DNA of 51,341 bases from assembly GCA_028819235.1 (NCBI GenBank), contig JAPPMC010000156.1, positions 1-51,341 of the forward strand, given 5' to 3'. Position 1 is the first letter of the stretch; each line of letters opens with the position of its first letter. A model generated the notes under the pieces. The model was given only the letters and a program-made list of their open reading frames with translations, ran no database searches and was not told the origin of the DNA. A program made the position numbers and the translations under genes. Positions 1 through 9,188 of the stretch are shown in pieces. The stretch comes from Bryobacterales bacterium. Lineage in GTDB: Bacteria > Acidobacteriota > Terriglobia > Bryobacterales > UBA6623.

Positions 1-906
1 TCAGGTTTGCCTATGTATAAGGAGCACGAAGGGTTTTGGCGCAAGCACTACCTAGAGAAGCCCGTCACGCACCGTCTGGAGGAATCTGAATCCTTGCTCC
101 GCGCTGTGGAACGGTCGGGGCGGGTGGTGGCGAGCGGGACGCAGCAGCGCAGTTGGAACCACTACTTGGAAGCGAAGCAGCTGGTCGACGAGGGAGTTCT
201 CGGGAGGGTGACCTTCGTACGGTGCCACTGGTCGCAAGACTATTCGCGAATGCGTTCAGAGCCCAGCCCGTCCGTTGATATGGCGCAATTGCACTGGGAA
301 CGGTGGCTGGGTCCTGCTCCTTGTACCGCCTTTGATCCGGACCGGTTTCGGTTCTGGCGTTTCTTCTGGGACTACGGGGGAGGAAGCGTAACAGACTTGA
401 TGACCCATTGGATCGACGTTGTCCAGTGGTTCTTGGACAGTCCGCGGGCCGAAAGGGTGCAGGCCGCCAGCGCCACTTACGTTCAGGGATGGATGGAGGC
501 GCCCGACACCGTCGTCGCGACGATGGAGTACCCCGAAGGGTACATGGCGGCGTTTGAAGGAAACATGACCTTTGGGTTGTTGGGATGCGGAATCGAGTTT
601 AGGGGCGACCGGGCGATGATGTCCATCAACCGGGTTGGCTACTGGGTGTACGAAGAGGGAACAAAGCCACTGGAATCAGTCACCCTGCCAGAACCGAAGT
701 ACTTCTTCGAACGCTCCGACAACACGCCTCGAGACGAGCGTGTCGATGGCAGCGGGACTCTTGACAATGTCCGGAACTGGGTCGACTGTGTCCGCGATCG
801 GAAGCAGCCCAATGCACATATCCGGGCAGCCGTGGAGTCCGCCGCAACTTCGCACTGGGTCAACAGGGCAGTCCGGATGGGAACGCCCCTCACCATAACG
901 CCTTAG
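1..906 (+). CDS. Gfo/Idh/MocA-family oxidoreductase, 5'-truncated by window edge
   Basis: The frame is open to the first base of the window, so the N-terminal Rossmann half lies outside it. The visible part begins just before the family's E-K-P signature (LEKPVTH), where the lysine serves catalysis and cofactor positioning. The C-terminal alpha/beta substrate domain follows, with the GTQQRS stretch, a YGGGSVTDLMTHWIDVVQW segment and a normal end at the TAG. Such enzymes oxidise or epimerise sugars and cyclitols with NAD(P). A TTG at position 7 could be mistaken for the start, but a genuine family member needs about 100 further residues upstream. The substrate cannot be told. The next gene on the same strand is an enolase-superfamily enzyme 318 bp away, which fits a sugar-degradation setting. 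Confidence 0.85.
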   Translation, partial: SGLPMYKEHEGFWRKHYLEKPVTHRLEESESLLRAVERSGRVVASGTQQRSWNHYLEAKQLVDEGVLGRVTFVRCHWSQDYSRMRSEPSPSVDMAQLHWERWLGPAPCTAFDPDRFRFWRFFWDYGGGSVTDLMTHWIDVVQWFLDSPRAERVQAASATYVQGWMEAPDTVVATMEYPEGYMAAFEGNMTFGLLGCGIEFRGDRAMMSINRVGYWVYEEGTKPLESVTLPEPKYFFERSDNTPRDERVDGSGTLDNVRNWVDCVRDRKQPNAHIRAAVESAATSHWVNRAVRMGTPLTITP

Positions 907-1224
907 GCGCAGAGCGACAATCCATCAGTCTTCCGCTCGCGGAAAAGGCCACCCTTGACTATTACTGCAACCTCAGGATCCTCAATGGGCAATTGACATC
1001 CACGGCGATCGCCCCTAAGATGTGACCCCGGGGGAGCGATCCCGCAAGCACGGCGAGCGGTCGGCCAAGTAGTCTTGGCAGGTATGCTGCAGTCCTAGGG
1101 GAGAGTTCTTCCCAGTGGACTAGGATCTGGAAGCACCCAATGTCCTCAAGCGTGTTCCGAGTTCGGTCCTTGGCACGACAGGGAGCCTTGGAGAATTCGG
1201 CACTCCGGAAATTGTCGCGGCAGG
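907..1224. other. Non-coding gap, probable promoter region
   Basis: This gap separates the Gfo/Idh/MocA gene from the Tat-exported dehydratase. I see no reading frame with protein-like character on either strand and no convincing RNA gene. A TTGGCA at about 1167 followed by AT-richer bases near 1190 could be part of a promoter for the downstream gene, but the -10 match is weak. Confidence 0.4.
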
Positions 1225-2526
1225 ATGAGCATGACACGAATGAACCAACAATCTGAACTAGGAACGAGACGTCTGAGCCGCCGGGGCTTTCTTGGAATCG
1301 CAACAGCTCTCGCCAGTCCGAGCAAGCCGGTTGTCGCACAACAAGTCTGGCCGGTCGAATCGGGTCTTGAGATTACGGATGTTCGGCTCGTAAGGACACG
1401 CCCGAGGAATCCTCTGCCTGCGTATGAAGCGACCCCAGGTTCGTACTGGACCACACGAGAGGCAGCCCGGCCCATCGAGATTCACGGGGAGTACACAGGG
1501 AAGCGTGGCCCGGGCTCCAAGTGGATGCCCGACAGGTCGCTCGGTAGCGTAACGGTAGAGGTCAGCACGAACAAGGGACTGAAAGGGTACGGTCGGGCTG
1601 GCTCGGCGGCTGGACCGTTCGTTGAGCCCGCCCTCAAGAGGCTGCTGGTCGGCAAGAACCCGCTGGCCGTCGAGCGCCTTTGGGACGTGATGTGGCGCGC
1701 CACCCTCTTTTACGGGCGAGCCGGAGCTGTGGTGCATGCGATCAGCGGAGCGGACCTCGCGCTCTGGGACATCGTCGGCAAGGCGTTCGGTGTGCCGGTG
1801 TACAAGCTGGCGGGTGGGCGGACTTGGGATCGACTCCCGTGCTACGCGACCGGCAACGATGTCGAACAGAGCCTTGAGTTCGGCTACACGAAAGTCAAGC
1901 TGGCGCTTCAATACGGCCCGGCAGACGGACGAGATGGGCTGAAGAAGAACGTTGAGCACGTGAAGCGCACGCGGGAGCTTGTGGGCCCGGACGGCGAAAT
2001 CATGATCGATTGCTGGATGGCGCTCAACGAGGCGTACACCATCCAGCTGGCAGAAGCGCTGGAACCGTATCGCGTGTACTGGCTCGAAGAAGTGCTAATG
2101 CCGGACGAGTATGAAGGCTTCGGTCGCCTTAACTCCCAGATCACGTCGACGTTTCTAGCGACTGGCGAGCACGAGTACACGCGTTACGGGTTTGGCCGCC
2201 TCGCACACTACGGGGCGGTCGACATTTGGCAGCCGGACATCAACTGGTGCGGTGGGATGAGTGAGATGCGAAAGATCGGCTCTATGGCACTCGAGCGAGG
2301 AATCCCGTTGGTTCCTCACGCCGGCGGAGCGGTTGACTGCATTCACTATCTCGCCACGTTCCCGCAGTTGACCTGGGCCGAAACAACGATCCCCGCTCCC
2401 GGTGGTCCGAAACGCGTCTACGAGATGTTTGCCGAACAGCGCCGCATGACCCGCGGACCAGAGGGTGTGTACATCCAGCCCTCGGAGGAGCCCGGTTTCG
2501 GCTGGGACTTCGAGGTGGCGGGCTGA
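1225..2526 (+). CDS. Mandelate racemase/muconate lactonizing (enolase superfamily) enzyme with Tat signal, rhamnonate-dehydratase-like
   Basis: This 433-residue protein has a Tat signal with SRRGFLG at residues 18-24 and then a hydrophobic stretch, so it is probably exported folded. The enolase-superfamily capping domain covers about residues 48-190 and a TIM barrel follows. Visible barrel residues are K223/K225 (TKVK), metal ligands D262 (MIDCW), E288/E289 (WLEEV) and E315 (GEHEYTRYGF), and H365 (VPHAGG) as the likely general base. The GEHEYTRYGF block and the W-C-G-G-M segment recall acid-sugar dehydratases of the rhamnonate/galactonate type, which remove water from aldonic acids to give 2-keto-3-deoxy acids. 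The exact substrate is not determined. Export is unusual, since most relatives are cytoplasmic. The ATG at 1225 is chosen because it includes the whole Tat signal. Confidence 0.85.
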   Translation: MSMTRMNQQSELGTRRLSRRGFLGIATALASPSKPVVAQQVWPVESGLEITDVRLVRTRPRNPLPAYEATPGSYWTTREAARPIEIHGEYTGKRGPGSKWMPDRSLGSVTVEVSTNKGLKGYGRAGSAAGPFVEPALKRLLVGKNPLAVERLWDVMWRATLFYGRAGAVVHAISGADLALWDIVGKAFGVPVYKLAGGRTWDRLPCYATGNDVEQSLEFGYTKVKLALQYGPADGRDGLKKNVEHVKRTRELVGPDGEIMIDCWMALNEAYTIQLAEALEPYRVYWLEEVLMPDEYEGFGRLNSQITSTFLATGEHEYTRYGFGRLAHYGAVDIWQPDINWCGGMSEMRKIGSMALERGIPLVPHAGGAVDCIHYLATFPQLTWAETTIPAPGGPKRVYEMFAEQRRMTRGPEGVYIQPSEEPGFGWDFEVAG

Positions 2527-3030
2527 CGCGGAGTTGGCACGCTTGCCCTATGTCTAGGCGGGCCACGAGAAGCCTGTCTTCTTGTCACTTCCAATGCCGC
2601 ATCAGCCGCATCGAAGCGAGACGTACGACCGGACGCGCTATATCGACGAAGACACGAGAGTCGGCGAGGTGCGTCTGGAGAGGATGGGCCCCAAGCACCC
2701 TATTCCTGCTATGGACCCGCCCCGGAGCAAGGTGGCTGGGCAGCGTCGCAATCAATAGGCCGGATTCGATCCAAGCCAACTCCGTGGCGCAACTGGGATT
2801 GCTCGGAATGCAGGCTCAGACCAGTCGTCTGGGCTCTAGCTGGGAATTACGGATTCGTCGGCCTAGCCGAGCGCCCGTGCCGGGCCGCCCGGGCGTGGAT
2901 TGAGACATCGGTTGGGATTCGACTGACTGGCCGCACGGTCACGCAACGGGCCGACAGCGGAATGGCCGCCCGTGCCACGCTGTCCCCGCGATGGAAATCT
3001 GGCCGTCGTAATCGGGCTGCGATATGGGGC
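2527..3030. other. Intergenic gap without a supported gene
   Basis: The gap lies between the dehydratase stop and the 3' end of the minus-strand secreted protein. The only thing of note is a 54-codon plus-strand frame at 2594-2758 starting MPHQPHRSETYDRTRY, with no recognisable domain or clear ribosome-binding site. I do not call it a gene. No RNA gene or strong terminator was seen. Confidence 0.35.
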
Positions 3031-3786
3031 CTATTGGTTTCGCGGTGGCAAGTGTCGCCGCGCAGCCTCGGGATCGCAGGGGAACAGGATCAGCTCTGCA
3101 TCGGGCTCCGGTCGCGTAAGGCGCAGCGGCAGCCGGATGGGGCGGGTGAGGAACTTCTCGTCTTCAATCGTGATCTGGCCACCGATTCCGCTTCCGTCCG
3201 GAAGAATGCGATAGCGCTCGGTCACAACGCGGGCATCGCTGGAGGGCGCGTTGCGGCTCAGGCCCCCCAAGGTTGCCGCCAGCGCCATCGTCCTGATCAC
3301 AAGGGTGTCGCCCTCGAAGCGAGCAGTAGCGTAACCAGCAGGTGTCTTCGGGAGGTCGTCCGGGAGATCGCCGTCAAGATGGATAGCGCGCTTGGTGCTG
3401 TAGTACTCGTGCGTGATCCGCAGCGTGTTGCCCTCAAACCGCCACTCCTGCAGGTTGGGAACGACCGCAATGTGCGGCAGGCCCGGCGATTCACAGTTGT
3501 TAGCGGGCAGCTCATACGGGTCGAATGCATCGAACGCTGCCTGTCCTGCGTCTGTCATCATCCCCCGCACGCGATAGTCGCCCGCTGTCAGCCCCTTCTC
3601 GTCGGCCTGGGCACCGCGCCGCCTCGGACCGGGCGTCCGCGCTTCACTTCCTCTGGGCGGCCGTGGCCGGTTCGGCACGGCCTGCCACAGCCCCTCAAAC
3701 TCGACGGCGGAAGGAGGGGTGGCGGCTCGAACGCTGGAGGAGATGGCAAGCACGACCAGCGCCAGTAGTGTTGAGCGGACTGTCAC
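3031..3786 (-). CDS. Secreted protein of unknown function
   Basis: The protein has about 251 residues from a GTG at 3784-3786, which places a clean signal peptide at the N-terminus (VRSTLLALVVLAISSSVRA). The frame extends upstream to 3915, but that extension is arginine- and proline-rich with no signal and looks non-coding. The mature part has a proline/arginine-rich segment, then paired beta-like motifs: RFEGNTLRITHEYYS, IHLDGDLPDD and ARFEGDTLVIRT. This pattern (an aspartate-rich IHLDG turn followed by an E-G-D-T-L-V strand) recurs in uncharacterised secreted proteins of acidobacteria and related heterotrophs, as far as I recall. The enzymatic role is unknown. It lies downstream of a sulfatase on the same strand, about 250 bp away. 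Confidence is good that it is a gene and low for its function. Confidence 0.7.
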   Translation of the reverse strand: MTVRSTLLALVVLAISSSVRAATPPSAVEFEGLWQAVPNRPRPPRGSEARTPGPRRRGAQADEKGLTAGDYRVRGMMTDAGQAAFDAFDPYELPANNCESPGLPHIAVVPNLQEWRFEGNTLRITHEYYSTKRAIHLDGDLPDDLPKTPAGYATARFEGDTLVIRTMALAATLGGLSRNAPSSDARVVTERYRILPDGSGIGGQITIEDEKFLTRPIRLPLRLTRPEPDAELILFPCDPEAARRHLPPRNQ

Positions 3787-4035
3787 CGGGACGAGCCAAA
3801 CAGGCGGCGCTGAGCGCCACTCGTTGAGAATAGTGATGCTTCCACTCGGTCGAGGGTTACATGAACGTTTCCGTCCGGACCACCCAGCCGCCCCGGTGTC
3901 GGGCCGTGTCAACACATGGGAACGGGTCTCGTGTGAGATTCCCGCATCACAAGGCGAGCCTCAGGCAGCAGTCGCGAGGCAAGTCCCGGACGGTCCTCTG
4001 CGGCGGGATCGGGAAAGCCGGCGGCCGTGCTTGCC

Positions 4036-5496
4036 TCACTCGGTTGGGAACCTAGGCGACCCTCCCAAGTACGGCTGAACATCGAACATCGACCCGCGAC
4101 CCTGAATCCTTGGATCGCCCAATTCGATCAGCGCCTCCGCAAGCCGAACGGCCAACTCCTTCCGTGTCTGGAGATACTCGGGCTCGCCGGCGACGTTGAC
4201 AACCTGTCCGGGATCCTTGCTGAGGTCATAGAGCTCCTCCGCGGGGCGCTTGGCGAAGGCCAGATCGTAGAACCTTCGGAACCGGGGATTGTCTCGGTTT
4301 TGCCAAAGGAACCATTTCGTAGGTCCGTTGTCGCAGTCCGCAAGCCACGCGTTTGGCACTTGGGCCCGCTCGTGATCAGGCGTTCCGGCAGGCCAGCGCT
4401 CGGGCTCGTAGTTGCGGATGTAGAGGAATTCGTCCGTCCGAATCCCGCGGGATGGATAGCCCCCCAGGTCTGGCGCCTCCTGCGCGATCACGTGGCGCTC
4501 CCTCCCGAATATCACGTGGTCGCGCTCGCTCGATACTCTTCCTGCATCTGCCGAAGTCAGAATCGGGAGCAGCGACCGCCCCGTCATCACTCCTGGGACG
4601 CGTAACCCAGCTGCTGTCAGGAAAGTGGGCGCCAGATCGGTAGTTGACACGAAGTCCGTCAGCACACGGCCACCCGGGATCGACGCTTTCCACATAATGG
4701 CCATTGGTACGCGGGCCCCGGAATCGTACAGGTTCCCTTTGCCGCGCGGGAACGGCATCCCGTGATCGCCGGTCATCACGACAAGCGTGTTGTCGAGCTC
4801 ACCCATGGTCTCGAGCAGTTCTAGGAGGTCGCCGACGTCCCGGTCGAAGCGCTGGACCTCAAAGTAGTAGTCGGCGACATCGCTGCGCACCGTCTTGACA
4901 TCCGGGTAGTGCTCGAACAGATGAACGTCTTCTGGCGCAATCCCGCTCTCGCGACCCGAACCGGGCTCGTACGGGCGGTGCGGATCGCTCGCACCGAACC
5001 AAAGGCAGAACGGCGTCCCGTCAGGGCGCGCCTCGAAGAATTCCTCCACGCTCGCGTACCGGCGGCCAGCCGGTGTCACGGTCGTGCCGGGATGAATGCC
5101 CGGTCCCCAGCCCTTGCGGTAGCTTCCGACGAAGTATCCCTCGCCTGTCAGCAGCCTCGGGTACTCTGGCAGGCCGGAGGGCCACACGCTCCAGAGGTTT
5201 CCCGCCGGCCCGAGTCGGAAGAATTGCTGACCGGTGATGATGGCGCCTCGGCTCGGCGTGCACGACGGAGAGGATATGTACGCGTGCTCGAGCAGTACCC
5301 CTTCCCGTGCCAGACGGTCAAACGAAGGTGTCTCGACGCCTGTGTCCCCGTAGGCACTTGCGTGGGGCCAGCCCCAGTCATCGGCGATCGCGAGGACGAT
5401 GTTCGGCCTTGCGCTGGCGATCGCCGGGAGAAGGGTGGCCAACCCTAGGATTGCCGAGAGCCACGTCTGAACGCCGAGCGCCCGATGGGTCGTCAT
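4036..5496 (-). CDS. Sulfatase, exported (sulfatase 1)
   Basis: This 486-residue type I sulfatase has a signal peptide over residues 1-29. It carries the metal-site motif IADDWGW (D39, D40) and the C-x-P-x-R motif CTPSR with Cys79, the residue converted to formylglycine in active enzymes. The second metal motif TGDHG sits in the middle of the chain. It would hydrolyse sulfate esters, probably from a polysaccharide or glycan in the periplasm or outside. The substrate is not predictable from sequence alone. The start codon overlaps the stop of the upstream quinone oxidoreductase gene in an ATGA arrangement, which implies translational coupling. No sulfatase-maturing enzyme is encoded nearby. 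Confidence 0.93.
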   Translation of the reverse strand: MTTHRALGVQTWLSAILGLATLLPAIASARPNIVLAIADDWGWPHASAYGDTGVETPSFDRLAREGVLLEHAYISSPSCTPSRGAIITGQQFFRLGPAGNLWSVWPSGLPEYPRLLTGEGYFVGSYRKGWGPGIHPGTTVTPAGRRYASVEEFFEARPDGTPFCLWFGASDPHRPYEPGSGRESGIAPEDVHLFEHYPDVKTVRSDVADYYFEVQRFDRDVGDLLELLETMGELDNTLVVMTGDHGMPFPRGKGNLYDSGARVPMAIMWKASIPGGRVLTDFVSTTDLAPTFLTAAGLRVPGVMTGRSLLPILTSADAGRVSSERDHVIFGRERHVIAQEAPDLGGYPSRGIRTDEFLYIRNYEPERWPAGTPDHERAQVPNAWLADCDNGPTKWFLWQNRDNPRFRRFYDLAFAKRPAEELYDLSKDPGQVVNVAGEPEYLQTRKELAVRLAEALIELGDPRIQGRGSMFDVQPYLGGSPRFPTE

Positions 5497-6470
5497 GCGC
5501 TGGTCGGGCGCAGGAGGAGCTTGCCCATGGTCTGCCGGCCAGCTAGGCGGGTCTGAGCCTCGGCGGCCTGGCTAAGGGGAAAGACACCCCCAATGTGGAC
5601 GTGAATGTCACCCGACAAGATCCAGTCGAAGATCTCCCCAGCACGCCACTCCAGTTCCTGCCGCGTGGCCATGTATGCCCACAGGGATGGTCGCGTCAGG
5701 TAAAGCGAACCCCGCTTCGTCAACTCCAAGGGGGCGAGCGGCGGCACAGGACCGCTGGCGTTTCCGAACGTGACCATCATCCCGCGGGGCTTGAGGCTAC
5801 CGAGGCTGCCCTCCCAGGTAGACTTCCCCACTGCGTCGTACACTACGTCGACTCCGGCACCTCCAGTCAAGCGACGGCATTCCTTCTCGAAGTCCTGCTC
5901 GGTGTAGAGGATGACCTCGTCCGCGCCGGCAGCCTTCGCCTTCTCCGCTTTGGCAGGCGTCGAACATGTGCCGATGACGCGAGTGCCGAATCTCTTGCCG
6001 ATCTGTACCAGCAAGAGTCCGACTCCGCCCGCGCAGGCGTGCACAAGCGCCGTGTGCGATGAGTCGATCTTGAACGTGGAGCGGGTCAGGTAGTGCGCCG
6101 TCATCCCCTGCAGCATCGTGGCTGCTGCTGTCTTGGTCGTAATCCCCGCGGGCGTGCGAACCAGCTTCTCGGACGGAACGACGATGTACTCCGCGTAGGA
6201 GCCCGACACGCCCGTGTAGGCGACAGTGTCGCCCCGACCGAACGAGGAAACGCCGCTGCCGACGGTGGCCACCGTTCCAGCGCCCTCTTGGCCGTTTGTG
6301 ATCGGAAGCTCGGCCGGATACAGCCCCGTCCGAAAGTAGATGTCGATGAAGTTGACGCCTGCGTACTCGGTCCGGACCAGGACTTCGCCCGGACCGGGCT
6401 CCGGTACGGGCATGTCTTCTAGGGTCAGAACCTCCGGACCGCCATGGCGGTGGATGCGAATCGCCTTCAT
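5493..6470 (-). CDS. NADPH:quinone reductase-like zinc-independent medium-chain dehydrogenase
   Basis: The 325-residue protein matches quinone oxidoreductases of the medium-chain dehydrogenase superfamily in length and motifs. The GroES-like N-domain has GVNFIDIYFRTGLYP and GQEGAG. The nucleotide-binding domain has the glycine-rich ACAGGVGLLLVQIGK and a later VVYDAVGK strand. It lacks the cysteine/histidine zinc ligands of alcohol dehydrogenases, as expected for this group. The likely reaction is NADPH-dependent reduction of quinones or alpha,beta-unsaturated carbonyls in the cytoplasm. It is the first gene of a two-gene unit with the sulfatase (4-bp overlap). It is divergent from the next enolase gene with only 25 bp between start codons, so the promoters must overlap or lie inside genes. 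Confidence 0.9.
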   Translation of the reverse strand: MKAIRIHRHGGPEVLTLEDMPVPEPGPGEVLVRTEYAGVNFIDIYFRTGLYPAELPITNGQEGAGTVATVGSGVSSFGRGDTVAYTGVSGSYAEYIVVPSEKLVRTPAGITTKTAAATMLQGMTAHYLTRSTFKIDSSHTALVHACAGGVGLLLVQIGKRFGTRVIGTCSTPAKAEKAKAAGADEVILYTEQDFEKECRRLTGGAGVDVVYDAVGKSTWEGSLGSLKPRGMMVTFGNASGPVPPLAPLELTKRGSLYLTRPSLWAYMATRQELEWRAGEIFDWILSGDIHVHIGGVFPLSQAAEAQTRLAGRQTMGKLLLRPTSA

Positions 6471-6495
6471 GTGAGTCGGTTATTCTACCAGTCCG

Positions 6496-7629
6496 ATGCG
6501 GATTGCGAGGGTAGATGCCTTTCACCTGAGGGCGCCGCTGGATCGAGCGTTCGGATTCTCGCAGTTCTCGTACTCGGAGCGCGAGGCGATGCTTGTGAGG
6601 CTGACGTCGACGGATGGGCGCGTCGGATGGGGCGAGGCCTACGGGCCCGCGGCCGTCACCGCCGCCATCGTGAGGGAATTCCTAGGACCGCTCGTCGTGG
6701 GGCGCGACCCGCGCGCCGTCGAGTCCGTCTGGGACCTGCTGTACGCGCGCTCGATCGACTACGGCAGGAAGGGCGTCATGCTGGCCGCAATCTCCGCGAT
6801 CGACATTGCCTGCTGGGACCTGAAGGCACAGGACTCCGGCTCGCCCTTGTACCGGCTGCTCGGGGCAGAGCAGCAGGACCGCATCGAGTGCTACTGGACG
6901 GGATTCTATTTCGGAGGAGACGAGCCGTTGCAGGTGCGCTGGGAGCGTGAGGCCCGCGATTGCCTCGACCAAGGATTCCGGGCGCTGAAGCTGAAGGTCG
7001 GACTAGGAGTGGAACAGGATGTTGCCAATGTTCGGGCGATTAGGGGCGTCGTCGGACCCGCCGTGCGGGTGGCGATCGATGCCAACCATGCCTATGGTCC
7101 GCAGGAGGCGATCCATCTGGCACGGCAAGTCGAAGACTTGGGCATCCACTGGTTTGAGGAACCGGTCTCGCCGCTCGCTCCGGAGCAGTACCTTCAGGTC
7201 AAGCAGAAGACTCGCATTCCGGTCGCGGGTGGCGAGTGCGAGTACACCCGATTTGGTTTCGACAAGTGGTTTCGCCTCGGTGCGTTGGACTACGCTCAGC
7301 CCGACCTGTGCGCGTGTGGGGGGATCACCGAAGGCCTCAAGATTGCGTCCCTGGCCACTCTCACAGCGGTCCATGTGACGCCGCACGCGTGGGGCTCCGC
7401 TGTTGGCCAGGCAGCTGCGTTGCACTTCTACGCGGCCCGGCCTCGGCACCCGTCGACCACGATCCCGGAGCGGAAGCTGATCGAGTGCGACAGGTCAGAG
7501 AACCCATTCCGCGAGGCAATCGTCGAAGAGCCTATCCGGCTCGCCGCCGGTCACTGGCACCTGCCCAAGACCAGTGGCTTGGGAGTGCACGTCCTGCCCG
7601 AGACCTTCGCGCCGTACTTGGTTGCCTGA
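6496..7629 (+). CDS. Mandelate racemase/muconate lactonizing enzyme family protein (acid-sugar cycloisomerase or dehydratase-like)
   Basis: This 377-residue cytoplasmic enolase-superfamily enzyme has no signal peptide. The capping domain starts MRIARVDAFHLR. The barrel carries the K-x-K motif of the MLE/MR subgroups (LKLKVG, K165/K167), metal ligands D195 (IDANHAY), E221/E222 (WFEEPV) and E247 (GGECEYTRFGF), and His297 (VTPHAWGS). The K-x-K lysine on one face and histidine on the other allow proton abstraction alpha to a carboxylate. Relatives act on sugar acids or sugar-acid lactones, for example galactarolactone cycloisomerase and galactonate-type enzymes. The E-Y-T-R-[FY]-G-F block is shared with the exported enzyme at 1225-2526, so the two may serve one pathway. 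It converges on glpK with a 12-bp gap. Confidence 0.88.
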   Translation: MRIARVDAFHLRAPLDRAFGFSQFSYSEREAMLVRLTSTDGRVGWGEAYGPAAVTAAIVREFLGPLVVGRDPRAVESVWDLLYARSIDYGRKGVMLAAISAIDIACWDLKAQDSGSPLYRLLGAEQQDRIECYWTGFYFGGDEPLQVRWEREARDCLDQGFRALKLKVGLGVEQDVANVRAIRGVVGPAVRVAIDANHAYGPQEAIHLARQVEDLGIHWFEEPVSPLAPEQYLQVKQKTRIPVAGGECEYTRFGFDKWFRLGALDYAQPDLCACGGITEGLKIASLATLTAVHVTPHAWGSAVGQAAALHFYAARPRHPSTTIPERKLIECDRSENPFREAIVEEPIRLAAGHWHLPKTSGLGVHVLPETFAPYLVA

Positions 7630-7641
7630 GGGGCTGTCTGC

Positions 7642-9117
7642 TTACTGGGCTCTCGCGACAGCGGTTTTCCAGCCTCCGTAGAGCTCTTCTCGCCGAGAGG
7701 CTTCCATCGTGGGCTCGAACGTGCGGTCCACGCTCCAGAACCGCTCGAGCTCTTCCGTTCCGCTCCAATAGCCCGTCGCCAGACCTGCGAGGAATGCAGC
7801 ACCAAGTGCGGTTGTCTCCAAGAAGGCGGGCCTGACCACTGGGACTCCCAAGATGTCGGCCTGAAACTGCATCAGGAAGTTGTTCTCGGTGGCTCCGCCG
7901 TCAACCCGGAGCTCGGACAGGCCGGACCCCGCGTCGGACTGCATCGCTTCGACTAGGTCGCGGGTTTGGTAGGCGATGGCTTCGAGAGCGGCGCGCACGA
8001 TGTGCTCGCGCCGTGCACCGCGGGTGAGTCCGCACAGCAGCCCCCGTGCCGCAGCGTTCCAGTATGGCGCTCCCAGCCCGGTGAAGGCCGGCACCATGAA
8101 TACCCCGCCGCTGTCCTCGACAGCTGTTGCCAAGTGTTCCGACTCCGCTGCCGTGGCGATCAGGCCGAGCTCGTCCCGCAGCCATTGCACGACCGCCCCA
8201 CCGACGAAGATTGACCCCTCCAAGGCGAAGTCTGCCTTCCCTTTGGCGGAGGCGGCCGTCGTTGACAGGAGCCTGTTTGCGGACCGGGCCGCCGTTTGCC
8301 CGGTGTGCAGAAGCGCGAAGCAGCCCGTCCCGTAGGTGTTCTTCACGAGTCCGGGGCGAAAACAGGCTTGGCCGAACAGCGCCGCCTGCTGGTCCCCCGC
8401 GATGCCGGCGATCGGAATCTCCCGCTCAGTCACACTCGGGTCGGTCATTGCCACGACCCCGCACGACGGGACAATTTCGGGGAGCATCGCCGCGGGGATA
8501 CCGAGCAGGCCCATCAAGTCGTTGTCCCAGCTCCCCGTTCGCAGGTCCATCAGAAGGGTGCGGGATGCGTTCGTGCGGTCGATGACGTGCCTCGCGCCAC
8601 CGGTGAGGCGGTAGACAAGCCAGCTGTCGACTGTGCCGAATGCCAGATCGCCAGCCTCGGCGCGCTGCCGAGCACCGTCCACGTTCTCTAGGATCCAAGC
8701 GATCTTGGTCCCCGAGAAGTATGGGTCGAGCACGAGCCCTGTGCGACCCGTGACGAGATCCGCATGCCCCGCGGCCCTCAGCGCGGCGCACTCGGGGGCC
8801 GTTCGCCGGCACTGCCAGACGATGGCAGGGGCGACAGGCAGGCCGGTGGCCCGATCCCACACTACGGTCGTCTCGCGCTGATTGGTGATTCCGATCGCAT
8901 TGATCCGCTCCCAGCCGCCGCACGCCTCGGCGACTTGCGCAGCGGACCTTACTTGCGCCTGCCAGATATCCTCAGGATCCTGCTCGACCCAACCGCTGTG
9001 GGGGAAGCTGCTGGCCAGGGGGCGCTGCGCAACCTGGACAGCCCGCGCCTCGCGATCGAACGCAATTGCCCGGGCACTGCTGGTGCCCTCGTCGCACGAG
9101 AGAACGAATCCTTGCAT
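7642..9117 (-). CDS. glpK: Glycerol kinase
   Basis: At 491 residues this matches glycerol kinase length (about 500). It phosphorylates glycerol to glycerol-3-phosphate with ATP in the cytoplasm. The FGGY-kinase N-domain opens with the phosphate-binding loop (SCDEGTSSARA) and contains the GITNQRET, IVWQCRR and DPYFSGTK blocks characteristic of GlpK. The C-domain has GIAGDQQAALFGQ, NTYGTGCF and the VDGGATENNFLMQFQADIL block. All canonical segments are present, so activity is likely. It is the last gene of a minus-strand run behind an FG-GAP lipoprotein (71-bp gap). No GlpF facilitator or GlpD is in the window, but a GldA-like glycerol dehydrogenase lies at 44549-45667. Confidence 0.96.
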   Translation of the reverse strand: MQGFVLSCDEGTSSARAIAFDREARAVQVAQRPLASSFPHSGWVEQDPEDIWQAQVRSAAQVAEACGGWERINAIGITNQRETTVVWDRATGLPVAPAIVWQCRRTAPECAALRAAGHADLVTGRTGLVLDPYFSGTKIAWILENVDGARQRAEAGDLAFGTVDSWLVYRLTGGARHVIDRTNASRTLLMDLRTGSWDNDLMGLLGIPAAMLPEIVPSCGVVAMTDPSVTEREIPIAGIAGDQQAALFGQACFRPGLVKNTYGTGCFALLHTGQTAARSANRLLSTTAASAKGKADFALEGSIFVGGAVVQWLRDELGLIATAAESEHLATAVEDSGGVFMVPAFTGLGAPYWNAAARGLLCGLTRGARREHIVRAALEAIAYQTRDLVEAMQSDAGSGLSELRVDGGATENNFLMQFQADILGVPVVRPAFLETTALGAAFLAGLATGYWSGTEELERFWSVDRTFEPTMEASRREELYGGWKTAVARAQ

Positions 9118-9188
9118 CGATTCTCATCTTGACAGGCAGGTGCCGCCAGGGCCGGGTGAGAGGTTGACCGCTCCGCCGGCGCCGAAGC

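Noticed and set aside
2594..2758. 54-codon plus-strand frame with balanced composition
   Set aside because: It has no clear ribosome-binding site, domain or conserved context, and could arise by chance in GC-rich DNA.
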